From positions 276,591 to 340,590 of the forward strand of contig JAFEMH010002451.1 in the NCBI GenBank assembly GCA_022495995.1: 64,000 nucleotides of DNA, read 5' to 3'. Origin of the DNA: Adenophora triphylla var. japonica (lineage: Eukaryota; Streptophyta; Magnoliopsida; Asterales; Campanulaceae). Shown in pieces: positions 22,664 through 35,979 of this stretch. The notes under the pieces are model-generated. The model did not search any database. It was given only the letters and a program-made list of their open reading frames with translations, and had not been told where the DNA came from. The number at the start of each line of letters is the position of its first letter. Within the stretch, counting starts at the first letter, position 1. Position numbers and translations under genes: made by a program.

Positions 22664-23630
22664 CGCGAACAGGAGCGGACTCGCCGGCAACTAATGGGAT
22701 GGCCGGAGGAGAGGAATCTGGTGTACAATACTAATCTGAGAAGAAAGGGATGGTAGAGTTAGGGTTAGGGTTTGAAGAGTATGAGAGATTACTGGGAAAT
22801 TATAATCTGGAAAAACTTTTTATTGATATTTACAAAAAGGTTTTTTTTAAAAGGAATAAAATCTGGGCGTTGCCCATGAGGATAACATCATCAACGTTAA
22901 TGAGTATCGTAGCGTAATACAGTAGGCGCAAACATTTTTAAAATAGAGAGAATATAGCTCTCTTTATATCATTAAGGTGAAAATATTAAATCTAATTTAT
23001 ATAATACTAGTGTTTTTTTAGTCCATCCTTTTTTAAGCCATCTAGTCATTTTTTAATAGAAAATTTTAGGATTCAAGTAACTATTTAAATAAAGAGTCAC
23101 CTCATTCACTAAAAAATAATAACAAGGAAAAATAATTATGTGCTAATAAGATTTTTTTTCATGAAGTGCTTCAAAAATATTATTTAGTACTCCTTCGTTT
23201 GCAAAATAATATACAAACCAGTAAACTATCTTTTTAAAACATTGACAAATCAGTTGTTATATTTTTTTTTTTAAAGAAAGAGAGAGTATTAAGTATCAAA
23301 TAATGTTGAACTTATATTTGTTTATCTACAACTTGAGTTTATTATATATCGTTATTAGACATTTTACAAATATATAAATATTTGCAATAATGGTGGATGA
23401 TAAGAAAATTTGCACACTTGTTATCCAAGTAATTGCAAATATTTAATGAATATCAAAAGGAATGCATGATTTTCAAGTAATTTTCATATTAAAATATTAT
23501 CAATAAAAATACAAATACAAATTTCCATTGAATATATGTAAACATATATATTTAAAGTATAAAGTTTAGTTTGTCTTTTCTTTTATACATTAAATATTAT
23601 TTATTAGTTTGAATAATATCATTATCATCA
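22664..23630. other. AT-rich intergenic stretch
   Basis: No gene or complete element was recognised. Confidence 0.5.
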
Positions 23631-23870
23631 CACTACTACATTTCGGAGCTAATGTAACGCATCTAATGCAACGACAGAGCTAATGTAACGCATCTAATGT
23701 AATGTCAGAGCTAATGTAACGAGTCTAATGCAACGACAGAGCTAATGTAACGGCACATTTTGATTAATGCAACGACTTTGATCTCAGCGTTACATTAGAT
23801 TTTTTGGCGTTACATTAGATTTTTCTAATGTAACGGCTAAATTACTAATGCAACGCCGAAATAATTCCCT
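23631..23870 (+). repeat. left CACTA terminal and subterminal repeats
   Basis: The TIR is followed by many copies of ctaatgtaacg / ctaatgcaacg and the inverted gcgttacattag. In En/Spm such subterminal motifs are bound by TnpA. Confidence 0.9.
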
Positions 23871-26800
23871 CTTTTTTTTTAAGGCGGGCTTTAATATTTT
23901 CCCCAAATTAATATTTCCCTCGTTTTTTAATGGGAAAAATTGAAGACCACAAAACTCGGTTCTCTCTCTTCTCCATATTTCTCTTTGCGCAAATCTCCTC
24001 CTGCTTCTCTCTCTAGAACGGCTGCCCTAGCTTTGTCATCAGCGTCGTCACAATTCTTCGATACAGGTAACGCTCTTCTCTCTTCTCTCCTCTGATTCAA
24101 TCCGTGCCCTAAACCCTTCCCATCCATCCGATTTTGATTTTGCCCTAAATCTTCCCTTCCATCTGATTTTGATTTCCCCCCAATATTCATGCCCTAAGTT
24201 TCTAATTTTCATGAACACGAGTTGATTAGAAGACAAGGGTTAGAACAAAAGTGGAAATCAAGTTGTGTAATTTTATTGGTTTCCCAAATGCCTAAGCTAT
24301 GTCAGTTTAGGGCATCAATTCTTTTTCTTCATTGAGAGAAACAGCTTAGATTATGCAAGTTGTGTAATTTTTTTGTTCTTCAAGTTGTCAGAGTCGATTA
24401 AATAGAGTTGAAGTTAGGGAACTTGAAATTGAAACAGCCCTCAACATGGAGTGATTATTGTTTAGTTTATAGCATGTAATATTATGACTAAATGAGAGGG
24501 TTGGGGCAGAGTGGAAGTGGAGTGAGATTGCTGTTAATATCAAAAAGTATAGTTCCATGGGAATTTATAGAGTTTGACTATGAGTTCTATTCATCTTCTC
24601 TGGTCTATCAAAACATCTTAACCCCCATAGAGGCAATAAATCATCATAAACTCGAGACTAGAGTTAGCTTATTGTGCTGATTTTGATCTCAATTTCTGCT
24701 TTCTTGACTCCTCAATTGAACTTCCTTTTCCAACTTGATGTTAGAGATTGCCCACAACCCTGAGTAGATTAGTGAGAAGTTTTCCTTCTGGTTTTGAAAA
24801 TCGCTCCATACTTGTCACTTTTTACTTCTTCTCTTTTTGTCAACTATTAACTTGTATATCTGGTTCCTGCTTTAATTGGGAATGTAAGGTGGTAGTGGTA
24901 TTGGTACTTGTAGCCATCCCCTTAGTTCGCCGCCAATATAATTTATTATGTACTAGGTTTTTGTATTTGTAAGTATCTTTGAGGTGGGGTTAAGGGTCCG
25001 TTCATTTGTGATGCTCTACGAGGAAAGATGTTAGTAAAAATTTGTTCGATTGTGATTTAGTCTCTCTGGTTAGGATGTTGTATGGTTTGTAGATTATTAT
25101 TGACAGATAGTGCCTTAGTACTTTCCATATATGCTTTTGTTTGGTTCTCGTTGTGTGCCTATGGTCTGTACTACCCCCGTGTCCTCTGAATATATTTCGA
25201 TTATTTATGAATTGTTACACTTGATGATGTCTGACTTTTTCATTGTTTCGGAGTACTCTGTTCCTGGTTTGACAGTCATCTGATCCATATCTGGCTGTCG
25301 TGATTTGCTCTCTAGTTGGTGTTTGTAATAGTTGTCTATCTCTTGGATGAGAGAAACAGCTTAGATTAGATGTTATAAATGCTGTTTGAATGGTGTTAAA
25401 TTGTATAGTGACTGAATGATTGGCACTAACACTAAATCTGGCAATTTATGAAATTGACTTATAAGATTAGACAAGAAACAACAAAATCTTCAAAAAAGAT
25501 GGAACCATGTTTTATACCTATTTGAATAGTATATAAGCATAATTATTAAGTTTGTCATTCGTTTAAACTTGCATAAGTCATTTTTGTTTCTAATTGGAGT
25601 CCTTACTTCTATGTGGGATAAAATATCTTACAAAGTATATAGCAAACAATGTGCTTGACTTGAGTTCATGTCTTACCAGTAATGACATCATTGGTATGCT
25701 TGTTTTTGTTGTCCCCTGAAACTACCATGTCTTAACAGTAATTTTTCAGTTTCTGGATGTTTGTTTAGATAGGGTCCCTTTGTGCCACAGTTTATTAGAC
25801 ATCTTCCGTAGGAGTGCATTTTTTTTTTTTTTTGATACGCTCTTCCAATTTTTGCAAGCCAATTTGTGAAAATTGGATGTTTGTTTTTGGATGTCTTAAC
25901 AGTAATGACATCATTGGTACGCTCTTCCAATTTTTGCAAGCCAATTTGCAGCTTGATAACATTCTCTACGCTCAAAACTAATATGACAATCCCAATGTTT
26001 TCTTATAAGCACTCGGCAGTCCTCAATGATATTTCCAACAAGATGGAAGTTGGTATTACTTTATGTTATCTATGTTTTGCTTTGTGTTTTATCTCATTTT
26101 GAAGAACTGAATTTGATGTTTTTCGATAGAATTTCCTCAAGAGTAGTATTATTTATGCATTTGGATCAGTGTGAAGTCAATTTTTTTGCTGCTCAATCTA
26201 TCACTTAGATTTTACAGCATTATTAAAAAAAATTGCTATCTTGTTAACCAACCATTAATCAGTTAACGCAAATTAAAGACTTTTGATTTTTTGATTTTGT
26301 TTTTATGGATTTTGACATTTTTTTATGTCTTTTTTCATTCAGTTTACGAAGGTCTGATTCTTAGTTCCTCAAGCTCAAAATAATGCAAAGGGGATTTCTT
26401 AAGGTATCATTGTTGTATTCTCAATTTGTTTCCGTTTTGTTCCCAATTTGTTACTCATGCTCAAAATTAGAGTTTCATTTCGTCTATTCTATGAATGAAT
26501 TTTGTTCCCAATTTGTTCTTATATGTGATTTGTTTGATTAAGTTGTATTATCTCAATTTAATTTGGGATGGAGGGAGTACCACATTAGTAGAATATAGGA
26601 CACTGCCTTTAGTGGACTTGACTGCTAATTTGCGTAAAACAACAATGACTCAATGAAAATGCCTTTAGTCCATTGAATATTAGCTGATAAACTATAACTA
26701 ATGACATTCTTTTCCTAAAATCTGAAGTCATGGGCATTCATGCTCAGCGCTATACTTTTTTGAGCTCGAATTAATGAGCCCAACACAAGTTTGAGCTAAA

Positions 26801-27115
26801 TCGAGCTGAACTAGAACTACATCACCAGTTGCATAAGGATAAATCTAATAGTTACACTAATTTGTAACTATTACAGTAATTTAGCTTTTTGTTCTGATTA
26901 ATATATCTGATTTAAGTAATATATGTCCTAACTCTTATGACTAAGGGGGGTAGAATTTTGAGTTTTTATAGTTCCATAATTAGTTTCACAACATAATGTT
27001 CTTATGTTTGAAATTGTTAGTAAACTATTGGTAGTTCAAAGCTAAAATTGTGTTTCTTATTTGGATGCAGTAGCTTTTTATAAGTTAAAATTGTATTTAG
27101 TCTTGCCTTCGAGAG
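23871..27115. other. CACTA leader region
   Basis: No convincing gene. There is a duplicated segment: atgacatcattggta and a longer tcttccaatttttgcaagcc block recur between 25680 and 25950. It probably acts as 5' leader and intron of the TnpD gene. Confidence 0.5.
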
Positions 27116-30100
27116 ATGGATAGTGGAATCAACCAGTGGTGGATTGCTCCTAGATGGGGTGAGAAATATGAACAAGGAGTCAATGAATATATTGAAAAGG
27201 CCTTTTCTACTAAGTCTCAAGGAAATCAAATTTGTTGTCCATGTGAATGTTGTCATTATCCTTATTGGCGTAATGAGAATGTTGTGAGAGATCACCTAAT
27301 TTGTAATGGTTTTGTGTGACAAGAACTGACAAGTTGTCAGAACTAGGGATCGACATCCAAAGAGAAGCAACTGGTTTGGGTGTAGATGAACGGCGAAACC
27401 TTGATGATTCTGAAGATGATGTGGCAGGCTTGTTGCATGATGCACGTGAGGCTTTTACCGAGGGGCCTAATGATGAGGCAAAAAAGTTTCTAAAGTTAGT
27501 TGAAGAAGGTCAAGAGGAGTTGTATCCAGAGTGCAAGAAGCATTCGAAGCTTTCCTTCATGATTCGATTATTTATTTTGAAGTGTGATCACATACTGACA
27601 AATGGTGCATTTGGGGATATATTAGAGATTATAAGAGAGGTGTTGCCTGAAGCAAAGTTGTCTGCGTCTTTTAATGAAGCAAAGAAAGTTTTAACGGTAT
27701 TAGGGTTGGATTATACGAGGATAGATGCATGCCCCAAAAATTGCATGTTGTATTGGGGAGAGCATGAAAACGCTACAAGTTGCCATGTATGTGAGACGCC
27801 ACGATGGAAGTCGAATGGTCCGGAGGATGAGACACAACAAGCAAGTGGAAAGATCCATAGGATTCCTCAAAAGATCCTTAGGTACTTCCCTATAAAGAAA
27901 AGGCTACAAAGGTTATATATGTTCTAAGAGACGGCTAGGCATATGACATGGCATACTAATGGACGTGAAGATGATCAACTTTTACAACATCCGGTAGATG
28001 GCCAAGCTTGGAAGGATTTTGATTCTATGTATCCAAAGTTTGCTGAGGATCCACGTACTGTGAGGTTGGGGTTAGCCACAGATGGATTTAGCCCATTCAA
28101 CTCAATGGGCATTGTACACAGCACATGGCCAGTTATATTGATAAATTATAACTTACCTCCTTGGATGATTATGAAACCAGAGTTTTTGATGCTAGCTTTA
28201 CTTATCCCTGGCCCTTCTTCCCCGGGTAATGATATTGACATATTTTTGCAACCTTTAATCAAGGACCTCAATGATTTATGGGAGTTTGGGCTGGAAACTT
28301 ACGATTGTTCAAGCAATCAAAGGTTTAACATGCGTGTAGCTTTGATGACCACAGTTAATGACTTTCCTGCCTATGCAATGCTCTCTGGATGGTCTACAAA
28401 AGGATATTATGCATGCCCATCATGCCATTATGAAACTGATTCTGAGTCGTTGCCTTGTAGTAAGAAGAATTGCTATAGGGCCTCTCGTAGGTTTCTTCAT
28501 TCAACTCACCCTTGGCGTCAGAGTAAGAGGAATTTTGATGGGAAAAGTGAGGAAAGAAGTGCACCTATTTCGTTGACAGGAACTGAAGTCCAGAATATGT
28601 TGCTCAATTTTCCCAATGAATTTGGAAAGAAACGAAAGAAATGGGTTGCCAATGAGGATGATCCAAATCCTTGGCGAAAGTTATCCATATTTTTTCAGTT
28701 GCCATATTGGAAGCATTGTTCTAACCGCCATAATATCGATGTGATGCATATTGAGAAAAATGTGTTTGATAATGTCATTGCGACATTGTTAGACATTCCT
28801 GGAAGGACTAGAGATCATGAAAGTGCTCGTCGAGACTTGGTAGAACTCAGAATAATGCCGGAGCTTCAGCTGCGCCAATTAGAAGATGGTAGTGAAATAA
28901 TCCCATGATCTCGCTTTTGGATGACACGGGAACAAAAGCGTATGTTCTGCCAAGTTATAAAAAATGCTAAGTTGCCACAAGGCTATGCTTCTAATATTTC
29001 TCGATGTGTGCAAGTTGAAGAAAGAAAAATCGCCGGCTACAAGAGTCATGACGCTCATTTTATGATGAGTTACTTGCTACCTATCGCTGTGAAAACAACA
29101 TTGCCTAAAGATGTTGCTTCTCCATTGATAAGACTTTGTGTTTTTTTTAAAGGCATATGGAAGAAAGTTATTGATCCTCAACATCTTGGCAAACTTCATT
29201 CGGAGATAGTTGAAACACTTTGCCTATTTGAATGCATTTTTCTTCCTGCCTTTTTTGACATAATGGTGCATTTACCTGTACATTTGGTGGACCAAATTAA
29301 GTTGGGTGGACCTGTTAGTTCAAGGAACATGTACGGAATTGAGAGGTATCTTTGAGACTTAAAGTTGGATGTTCGAAACAAGAGTCATCCAGAAGGCTCA
29401 ATGGCTGAAGGATACCTAGCTAAAGAATGTGTTTTCTTCATTGATAGATATCTCAAACGACCAAAAATATCCTCATCTAATGCTACTAATTGTAGTGTCT
29501 CACAGTCATTTTTTCCTAAGACCGGACGTCCTATTAGGGGAAAGGGAAGGACCTCAACGAAAAAATACATTAAAAACGTGATTGATCGTATCACATGGGA
29601 ACAAGCTCATCGTTATATCTTGTTCAATTGTGATTGCGAGGAAGTTGAAAGATACATAAAGTAAGATAACAAGCCATTCATTAGTTCTTTTTTTAGTTTT
29701 CCTACATTATTTTGTGTATTATATGTTAGTAAGATTTGTCTTCTTTTTTTTTTTCAAACAGTGAGCACAAGATGTGTGTAAGTAATAAATGACAACGAAA
29801 GTGGAATAGTGCTCATTACCTCAACAAGGATTTCATGGATTGGTTTAGGGAGAGGGTTGAATTGCAACTTCAAGAAGGCCAAGATTTTATTCCAGACCAT
29901 ATTTTATGGTTATCTAAAGGACCTTCTTATGTTGCTAAAAAATACACAGGGTACTCTATAAATGGTTATAGGTTTCATACCATGAAGCGCGATGCGAAGT
30001 GTGTAACTCAAAATAGTGGAGTCACTCTCACATCAACGACACATAGTTTTGCAAGTTCCAAAGATAAAAATCCTATAGTGGGAGATGTCAGTTACTACGG

Positions 30101-30296
30101 TTCAATACAAGACATATTTGAGATATCTTATCATGGTTATTTTAGTGTTGTCGTGTTTAAATGTGTGTGGTTTCACTCTGAAAAAGATGAAGGTGAGTTT
30201 GTTTTGGTTAATATGAAGAAGACTATTTATGATGGAGAACCGTTTATCTTGGCATCCCAGGCACATCAAGTTTTTTTTTGTCTAAAATTTAAATAA
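27116..30296 (+). pseudogene. CACTA TnpD-like transposase
   Basis: The frame from 27116 begins with the transposase-associated domain (W..PRWGEKYEQGV; CPCECC). A frameshift near 27316 leads to the main transposase_21-type region, one frame from 27316 to about 29664. Blocks include CPKNCMLYWGEHE, YACPSCHYET, NIDVMHIEKNVFDNV and MYGIERYL, the last from the DUF4218 region. In-frame stops lie at 27925-27927 (TAA), 28906-28908 (TGA) and 29353-29355 (TGA). After an intron (about 29662-29760) another exon encodes the DUF4216-like YYGSIQDIFEISYHGYF and FILASQAHQVFF. A further stop lies near 29789. The protein would cut the element ends. Confidence 0.88.
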
Positions 30297-30469
30297 AAAA
30301 GGTTGGCAGTATGCAGTTCAAATTCTACCTAGAGAACTTTCTGATGGTATATTGTGTACATAATCATGTTTCGTGTGTTTTAACTTTTTTTTTTTTTGCA
30401 TTTATTTCATTCATATGATCACAATTTGACATGTCACATGGTTTTTGCCTTTTTGTATTTACAGACGAA

Positions 30470-33190
30470 GGGTAAGAAGGCCATACCTTCTGGTGGAAAA
30501 AGTGAGATTTCAGAATATGAAAGACTGCGCAATGAAAACTTGAAAAGGAATGCAGAGAGTTTATGAATTCTCAAGGTGTTGGATCGTTGGCTAACATGAT
30601 ATTGCAACAGAAAACTAAAGTTGTTGGAAATCATAATGTACTGTTGGACGAAGATGATGATTCAACATCCGAAAATTCTGAAGACGGTAATGATAATGAA
30701 ATCAGGAAAAACATGGTAAGGGGACTGTCTGATGGCATACAAGGACATAGGAAGGGGCTGTCATGTATAATTACTCAAATACCCTTTTATCCAAATTTCA
30801 AGAATATTAAAACCGTGATTTAAATTAATTCCACTAGATTTAATTTGATTTTTCTGCAGAATGTTACCTATGAATTAAGTAAACTCATATCCACACATTA
30901 ATAGATTAAGGCAAGCAATAAGTAATACTCCATCTGTCTCGGAATAAACGTGATTTAAATAAAGTATGAAATCATATGTGTTTATATGTATTCAGAATGT
31001 GCCCTATGAATTAAGTTTCCATCATCTTGTTATCATTTATTCTAATTAAGTTTAAAATTTATATTGTGCATCAGCAACCGACTCTGGGTGATGCTGTGAG
31101 GAGGAAATATCCACACATGAGTCCGCAAAAGGTTCAAAAGGTGTAAGATAATAGCTCAGCTGCTCCTATGGTGCAAAAGAGGCAAGCTGCTCCTGTGGTG
31201 CAAAAGAGGCAAGCTGATCCTGTGTTGAGGCAACCTGATCCTGTGGTGCGAAAGAAGCAAAATACGCAAAAGAATCAAAAGAAGCAACAAGTATATTGTC
31301 CTCCAGGTTCCATGTCCTCGTATCTTGAAATGCGAAAAAAACAAGTAGAAAAAGAAGCATCCAGCGCCAACACTTTCCTCTTGTCTGATGCTAATACAAC
31401 ATTGATCAGAGATGATTGTGATGATGAATTACAACTCAATGAGCTTGATGATGATTTGAACGATGATGACAATGATGTTAGGAATGACCATTTGGAAATG
31501 GAAGTTGATGCACAAGTAGTTATCGGAAAAGAAGGTATACATTAGTACTTTATTTTTTGTTGGAGTCACTTTATTTTATATTCTCAGCAAGCATTAGCAT
31601 ACTGAATGTATAATTAAACTTATATAGCAATTCAGAATGAGAATCATCGAGGGCCAAGAAAGCTTAATTTTGACATAGAATTTGATGCACAAAAAGTTAA
31701 TGAAAATGAAGGTATACATTAATACTTATATTCATTTGCAATTACTATTTTTTATCTTGTTAGCATACTGAATGAATCTTTAAACTACACTAGCAGGTCA
31801 AAAGAAGAATCATCGAGGGCCAACAAAGCTTAAACAGGTTCATGCGCGTACAAAAGATGAGCGTGAATTGATTATTTTGTACTCCTTTGGCCAACCAGTT
31901 GGACCTACACCAAAAATTGTTGAAGAATTTAAGTTCTTCTTGGGAACTCTGGGAAAAGATCCTGACCTTGCGCCACTTAATTATACAAGTTTCCCACATT
32001 TGCCCACACATGACAGGATATGGCAGTATTTTTTGGTATGTTGCATTGAAGTCACTAATTATTCTCTTTTGCATAAATTTGTTCGTGAAATCTGTTGAGA
32101 TTGCTATGAATATTATTCTAACATTTAATAACTGGAATAGGAATAATATATGATTAATGGAGATGGAAAAAAGTTTGTTATGGAGTCTGTGAATTCAAGT
32201 TGGCGTGTTCACAAATGCCGAGTCAAGAAGAAGCACTACTATCCGTATGACACCGACGAGTTGAGATGGGCTAACAAACCTGACACCATTTCAGTTCCTC
32301 ACTTTAAGAATCTCTTGGAATACTGGCATTGTGAAAAGATTCAGGTACTTATAATTGATTTGGATTGCTTCATTTCAGCTCCTCAAATTATATAACCTAT
32401 TAGTTGAAACAGATTTATTTATCCAAAATGCATCTAAGCTGGGCAAATTTCCAGATTTATTTATCCAAATGAAAAGTGTTGCACACTATAATATTTTAAA
32501 GCAAGATTATGGGTATACTTAATAACATCACTCTTATTGCATAGGAGGAAAGTAAGGTGAACAGAGATAATCGTCTAATGTTAGATGATGTTCACACGAT
32601 GGGACGTAAGTCTTTCGGAGAGTTACACCATGAATTGGTAACTACCTTCCAATCATTTTCTTTTTTATTGGCCCTTAGTTTCAAAATTCTCTATATTTTG
32701 AGCCATAATTTTCTCGTCTTATTATTGATTGTGCTTATAAATTCTGATTTTAGGAACAAGCAGATCCGGATAAGAAACAGCCTACTCACGCACAGGTCTA
32801 CAAGGAATCAAGGAAAAGAGTTTCCGAAAGAAAATACCTCACCGCTTCGAGAAAGTCAAGAGAAAATTGTGAGTTTATGAGATGCATTATTATTTATTGT
32901 TAATGAGAAAGATGAAAAAATACATGACTGACTTTACGCACCATCGATAGGCAATGATAGATGCTATAGAGTCATCCCTAGGTGAAGGTAGCAACTCAAA
33001 AGAAAATTACGCTGAACTTGTTCATGATTCCAAAAGAAAAGATCGATTGCGACTCTTTGGAAAAGGTGTGAAACGATCGATTTGAAAAAAGGACAAGAAA
33101 GGAGGTTTTATATTCCCAATCGAATTCTTGGAGAGTATGAAAACGGAGTTGGTGCAACAACTTGCTCCCGCCTTGCAACTATGATTGTAA
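30470..33190 (+). pseudogene. CACTA TnpA-like (plant transposase_24 type) gene
   Basis: Several exons follow TnpD in the same direction. Segments include an acidic part (30563-30715), a KRQA/VQKRQ repeat-rich part (31168-31270), RTKDERELIILYSFGQPVGP (about 31850-31910), KFVMESVNSSWRVHKCRVK (32170), HTMGRKSFGELHHEL (about 32595-32637) and a C-terminus near 33180. The SSWRxHK and GRKSFxEL blocks are typical of TnpA-like transposase_24 proteins, which bind the subterminal repeats. TAG/TGA stops near 31146 and 33082 suggest decay, but exact splicing is uncertain. Confidence 0.65.
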
Positions 33191-34840
33191 CTCGGCTTCA
33201 AGATGCTAATCCCTAATGGATTTTGTTGTCCCCGATTTTATGGGACTTTCTTTGGCCAGAAAAGGATACGAATAGTGGACCGCATATCGTTGAACCAAAT
33301 GGGCAAGCCTGGGTGATACAATTAATGAGACTGGTTAATCGTGTACTTTCTTTTTCTCTCTTGTAAAAGGAATATGATTTGCATCTCTATGTGTTCGTAC
33401 ATTGTTTTTTTAATCTACGTATTCTCAAATTGGATCGACGCAGAGCGATTGAGATAATCGAGGTTGAGTGGAGGTTGGAAACCGGGCACACCCATCGTGT
33501 ATAGTATGATTTTTCTAAACCGGTATGAATTATAAAGTGTTGCTTAAACGGTATTTTACATTGAAATGGGTATTGTTTGGTTAGTTTTATGAGAATCATT
33601 AATGCAGCTAGTCTTACTGCATTATGGAGTCTTTTTGTTTTAGGAAAATCCTAGAGATTTTAAATGAGGGTTATATATATTTGTTTGTAAATGGGAAGCC
33701 AGCTGGGATTATGTTTATGTACCCCCTCCGTCCCAAAAATGAGTGGATTTCTCTCAGTTACAAAAGGGACAAAAAAAATAGAGATTGAGTTGCTGCTGGG
33801 ATTATGTTTATTCTCTGATTAGACTTATTCTCTTATTCTCTCGTGATTATGTGCGACCTGGACTAAGTTACTAATATACATTGTTTAATACTTTCCTTTG
33901 ATGTTACAAAGACAAAATAAAGTAACTTTTTTTAGCTAAGATGCCAAATGGCAGATGAACCAGTGGATTAAATTCATGTTTCATCGAGTTTGCATTCCTT
34001 GAGCAGTTCTCTGGTTAGAGGGTCTTTATTCTAAATAGTGTTCCATCAGAAAATAATGAATCTTCTGCTAAAAAGTAACTAAATGGACTTGGATAACTCT
34101 CATTTTGCCCTCTGTATGTAAGTTTCCGGTGTCCGGGATTAATTTTAGTTACTCTTTCGATCTCTATCTATCCCGCAGGTGTGTGTGCGTGTGTGTTCAT
34201 ACATTTGTATGTCTTGTGTGTGGTTGTATGTAGACAGAGCTTCTAGGAATGTTATTACTCCCTCCATCCCTAAAAGTCGTTTTGTAGTCTTAGCTGTTCT
34301 TCCCACTTGGATTTGCTATCAGGTCTATGAATTTCTGCAGATAATATATACTTCAATCTTAAAATTTGTAATGGTTTTGTGCCAAGAACTGACAGGATGA
34401 CTCACTCTATATATAGTTAAAGTTTACAGCCATGTTTTGTTGTTCTAATTAGTTGTATTTTCACTTGCAGGTTCATAGTTAGCATTGGAAGCATTACAAT
34501 CCAACATGGTGGAGGCTTTGTTTTGTTGGTGTATCTTTTGGTGTTTGTAATTACTATGTGTCGATGACACAAAACTTGTTATGTACTTTTGCCACGAAAC
34601 TTATCTACTTTTCTTTGTTATGTTAAAAACTTGTTAGGTTTTTACCACTCATATTATGTAATTAGTATGTGTCGATGACACGTTGTCATGTGTACATATA
34701 TATATTATGTATCTTTTGGTAATGAAGTTTGTCAATACATGTTAATTATCATGTCAATTAATTTTTTGTATAATATTTTTTTATTATTTAATTGTATATA
34801 TATTACTATTTGTAATCAATATTAATACATAACAACAGCC
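33191..34840. other. CACTA 3' non-coding region
   Basis: No gene was recognised. Single Stowaway-type ends (ccccctccgtcccaaaa at about 33722; actccctccatcccta at about 34257) indicate old small insertions. Confidence 0.5.
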
Positions 34841-35163
34841 GTTACATTAGGTGTGCTTCTAATTTTTGGCGTTACATTAGGTATTCAACTACTTTTTAAA
34901 TTGACGTTACATTATGTACTCCTCTACTTTTTGGCGTTGCATTAGGTGTTCATATAGTTTTAAAATTGGCGTTGCATCAGGTATTTACCTGATGCAACGC
35001 CAAAGCTCAGGCGTTACATTATCTTACTATGTCGTTGCATTAGACCTAATGCAACGCAAGAGAATGCAACAATCATTTGGCGTTATATTAGGCCTAATGT
35101 AACGGTTTTTGGGTCCTAATGCAACGAAAATTGGCGTTACATTAGCTCAGAAATGTAGTAGTG
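34840..35163 (-). repeat. right CACTA subterminal repeats and terminus
   Basis: Dense cgttacattag and taatgcaacg copies precede the inverted terminus aaatgtagtagtg. Confidence 0.9.
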
Positions 35164-35979
35164 TTAGAAAAAAGAATTGATCCCCTCGAAGAAAATTCCT
35201 AAATTCGCCACTAATATATTAATATATGTCTGAATAACTTTGCATATTTATATTCGTGAAAAATAATTAACTAGCACAACAACTCTCCATTTTATGAAAA
35301 TGTTTTTACTTGATTATTCAAATATTTTAGTGTTATTTTATTTTCATTTCAATATTACCCTTAATGAAATTAAGAAAACGCTTGTAGAAAACGACAATTC
35401 AATAATTCTACGGAAAATGTCTCATAAGTTCTGAAAAAGTATCATAATGTCTCATGAGTTCATTCTCATGTTGTATTATTCTGTAACATACTGCATCACA
35501 TGAGATATTGCATAGCTTAATATAATAGTGCATGAATGGTAGCAGATGGCGATTGGCTTTTGGCGGCGGCCGACGGTGGTGGTCGCAGGCAACAGTAATA
35601 TTGATAATGTTGTATCATAATTTTTAATTACTGTATATTGAATGCAGTATAATATATTATACTGTATAAGAACTCTTAATGCATTTAATTTAATGAAAAA
35701 TTTGAGAGTAAGTGATTTGTTTTAAAATGAACTTATTAGTCAAATTCCCAATATTTTAAGGACAGATTTAGGGACTAATTAAAAAGTTCAGGGACTAATT
35801 ACAAAAATGTTCAAATGTATTGGACGGAAATGTTATTTATTCATAAATTTGGCTAAATGCGGTATGAAACTATGAATTTTATCGTCTGAGACCGACGACC
35901 TTAAATAGACGGTGGTCGTAGCGACGAAGGTTTAATTGCTAGGGTTTTACCGTCGTTTGTAGTGATCTTCGAAGATGAA
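35164..35979 (+). promoter_or_regulatory. putative promoter and 5' UTR of the UBP12-like gene
   Basis: This 816-bp AT-rich region separates the CACTA end from the gene's first ATG. Its last ~60 bp (tttaattgctagggtttt and on) look like a plant 5' UTR. I cannot point to a definite TATA box. The CACTA insertion therefore lies close to the promoter. Confidence 0.45.

Larger units (their letters stand above)
23631..35163 (+). mobile_element. CACTA (En/Spm) DNA transposon, 11.5 kb
   Basis: The ends read CACTACTACATTTCGGAGC and, inverted at the right, CACTACTACATTTCTGAGC; about 28 of 29 end bases match. The flanking triplets are TCA (23628-23630) and TTA (35164-35166), a 3-bp target site with one change. 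Inside are subterminal repeats, a TnpD-like gene and a TnpA-like gene in the same orientation, as in autonomous En/Spm elements. Nonsense and frameshift changes in TnpD mean this copy is not autonomous now. Confidence 0.92.

Noticed and set aside
22753..22775. Telomere-like gttagggttagggttt
   Set aside because: Only two to three units; too short for an interstitial telomere claim.
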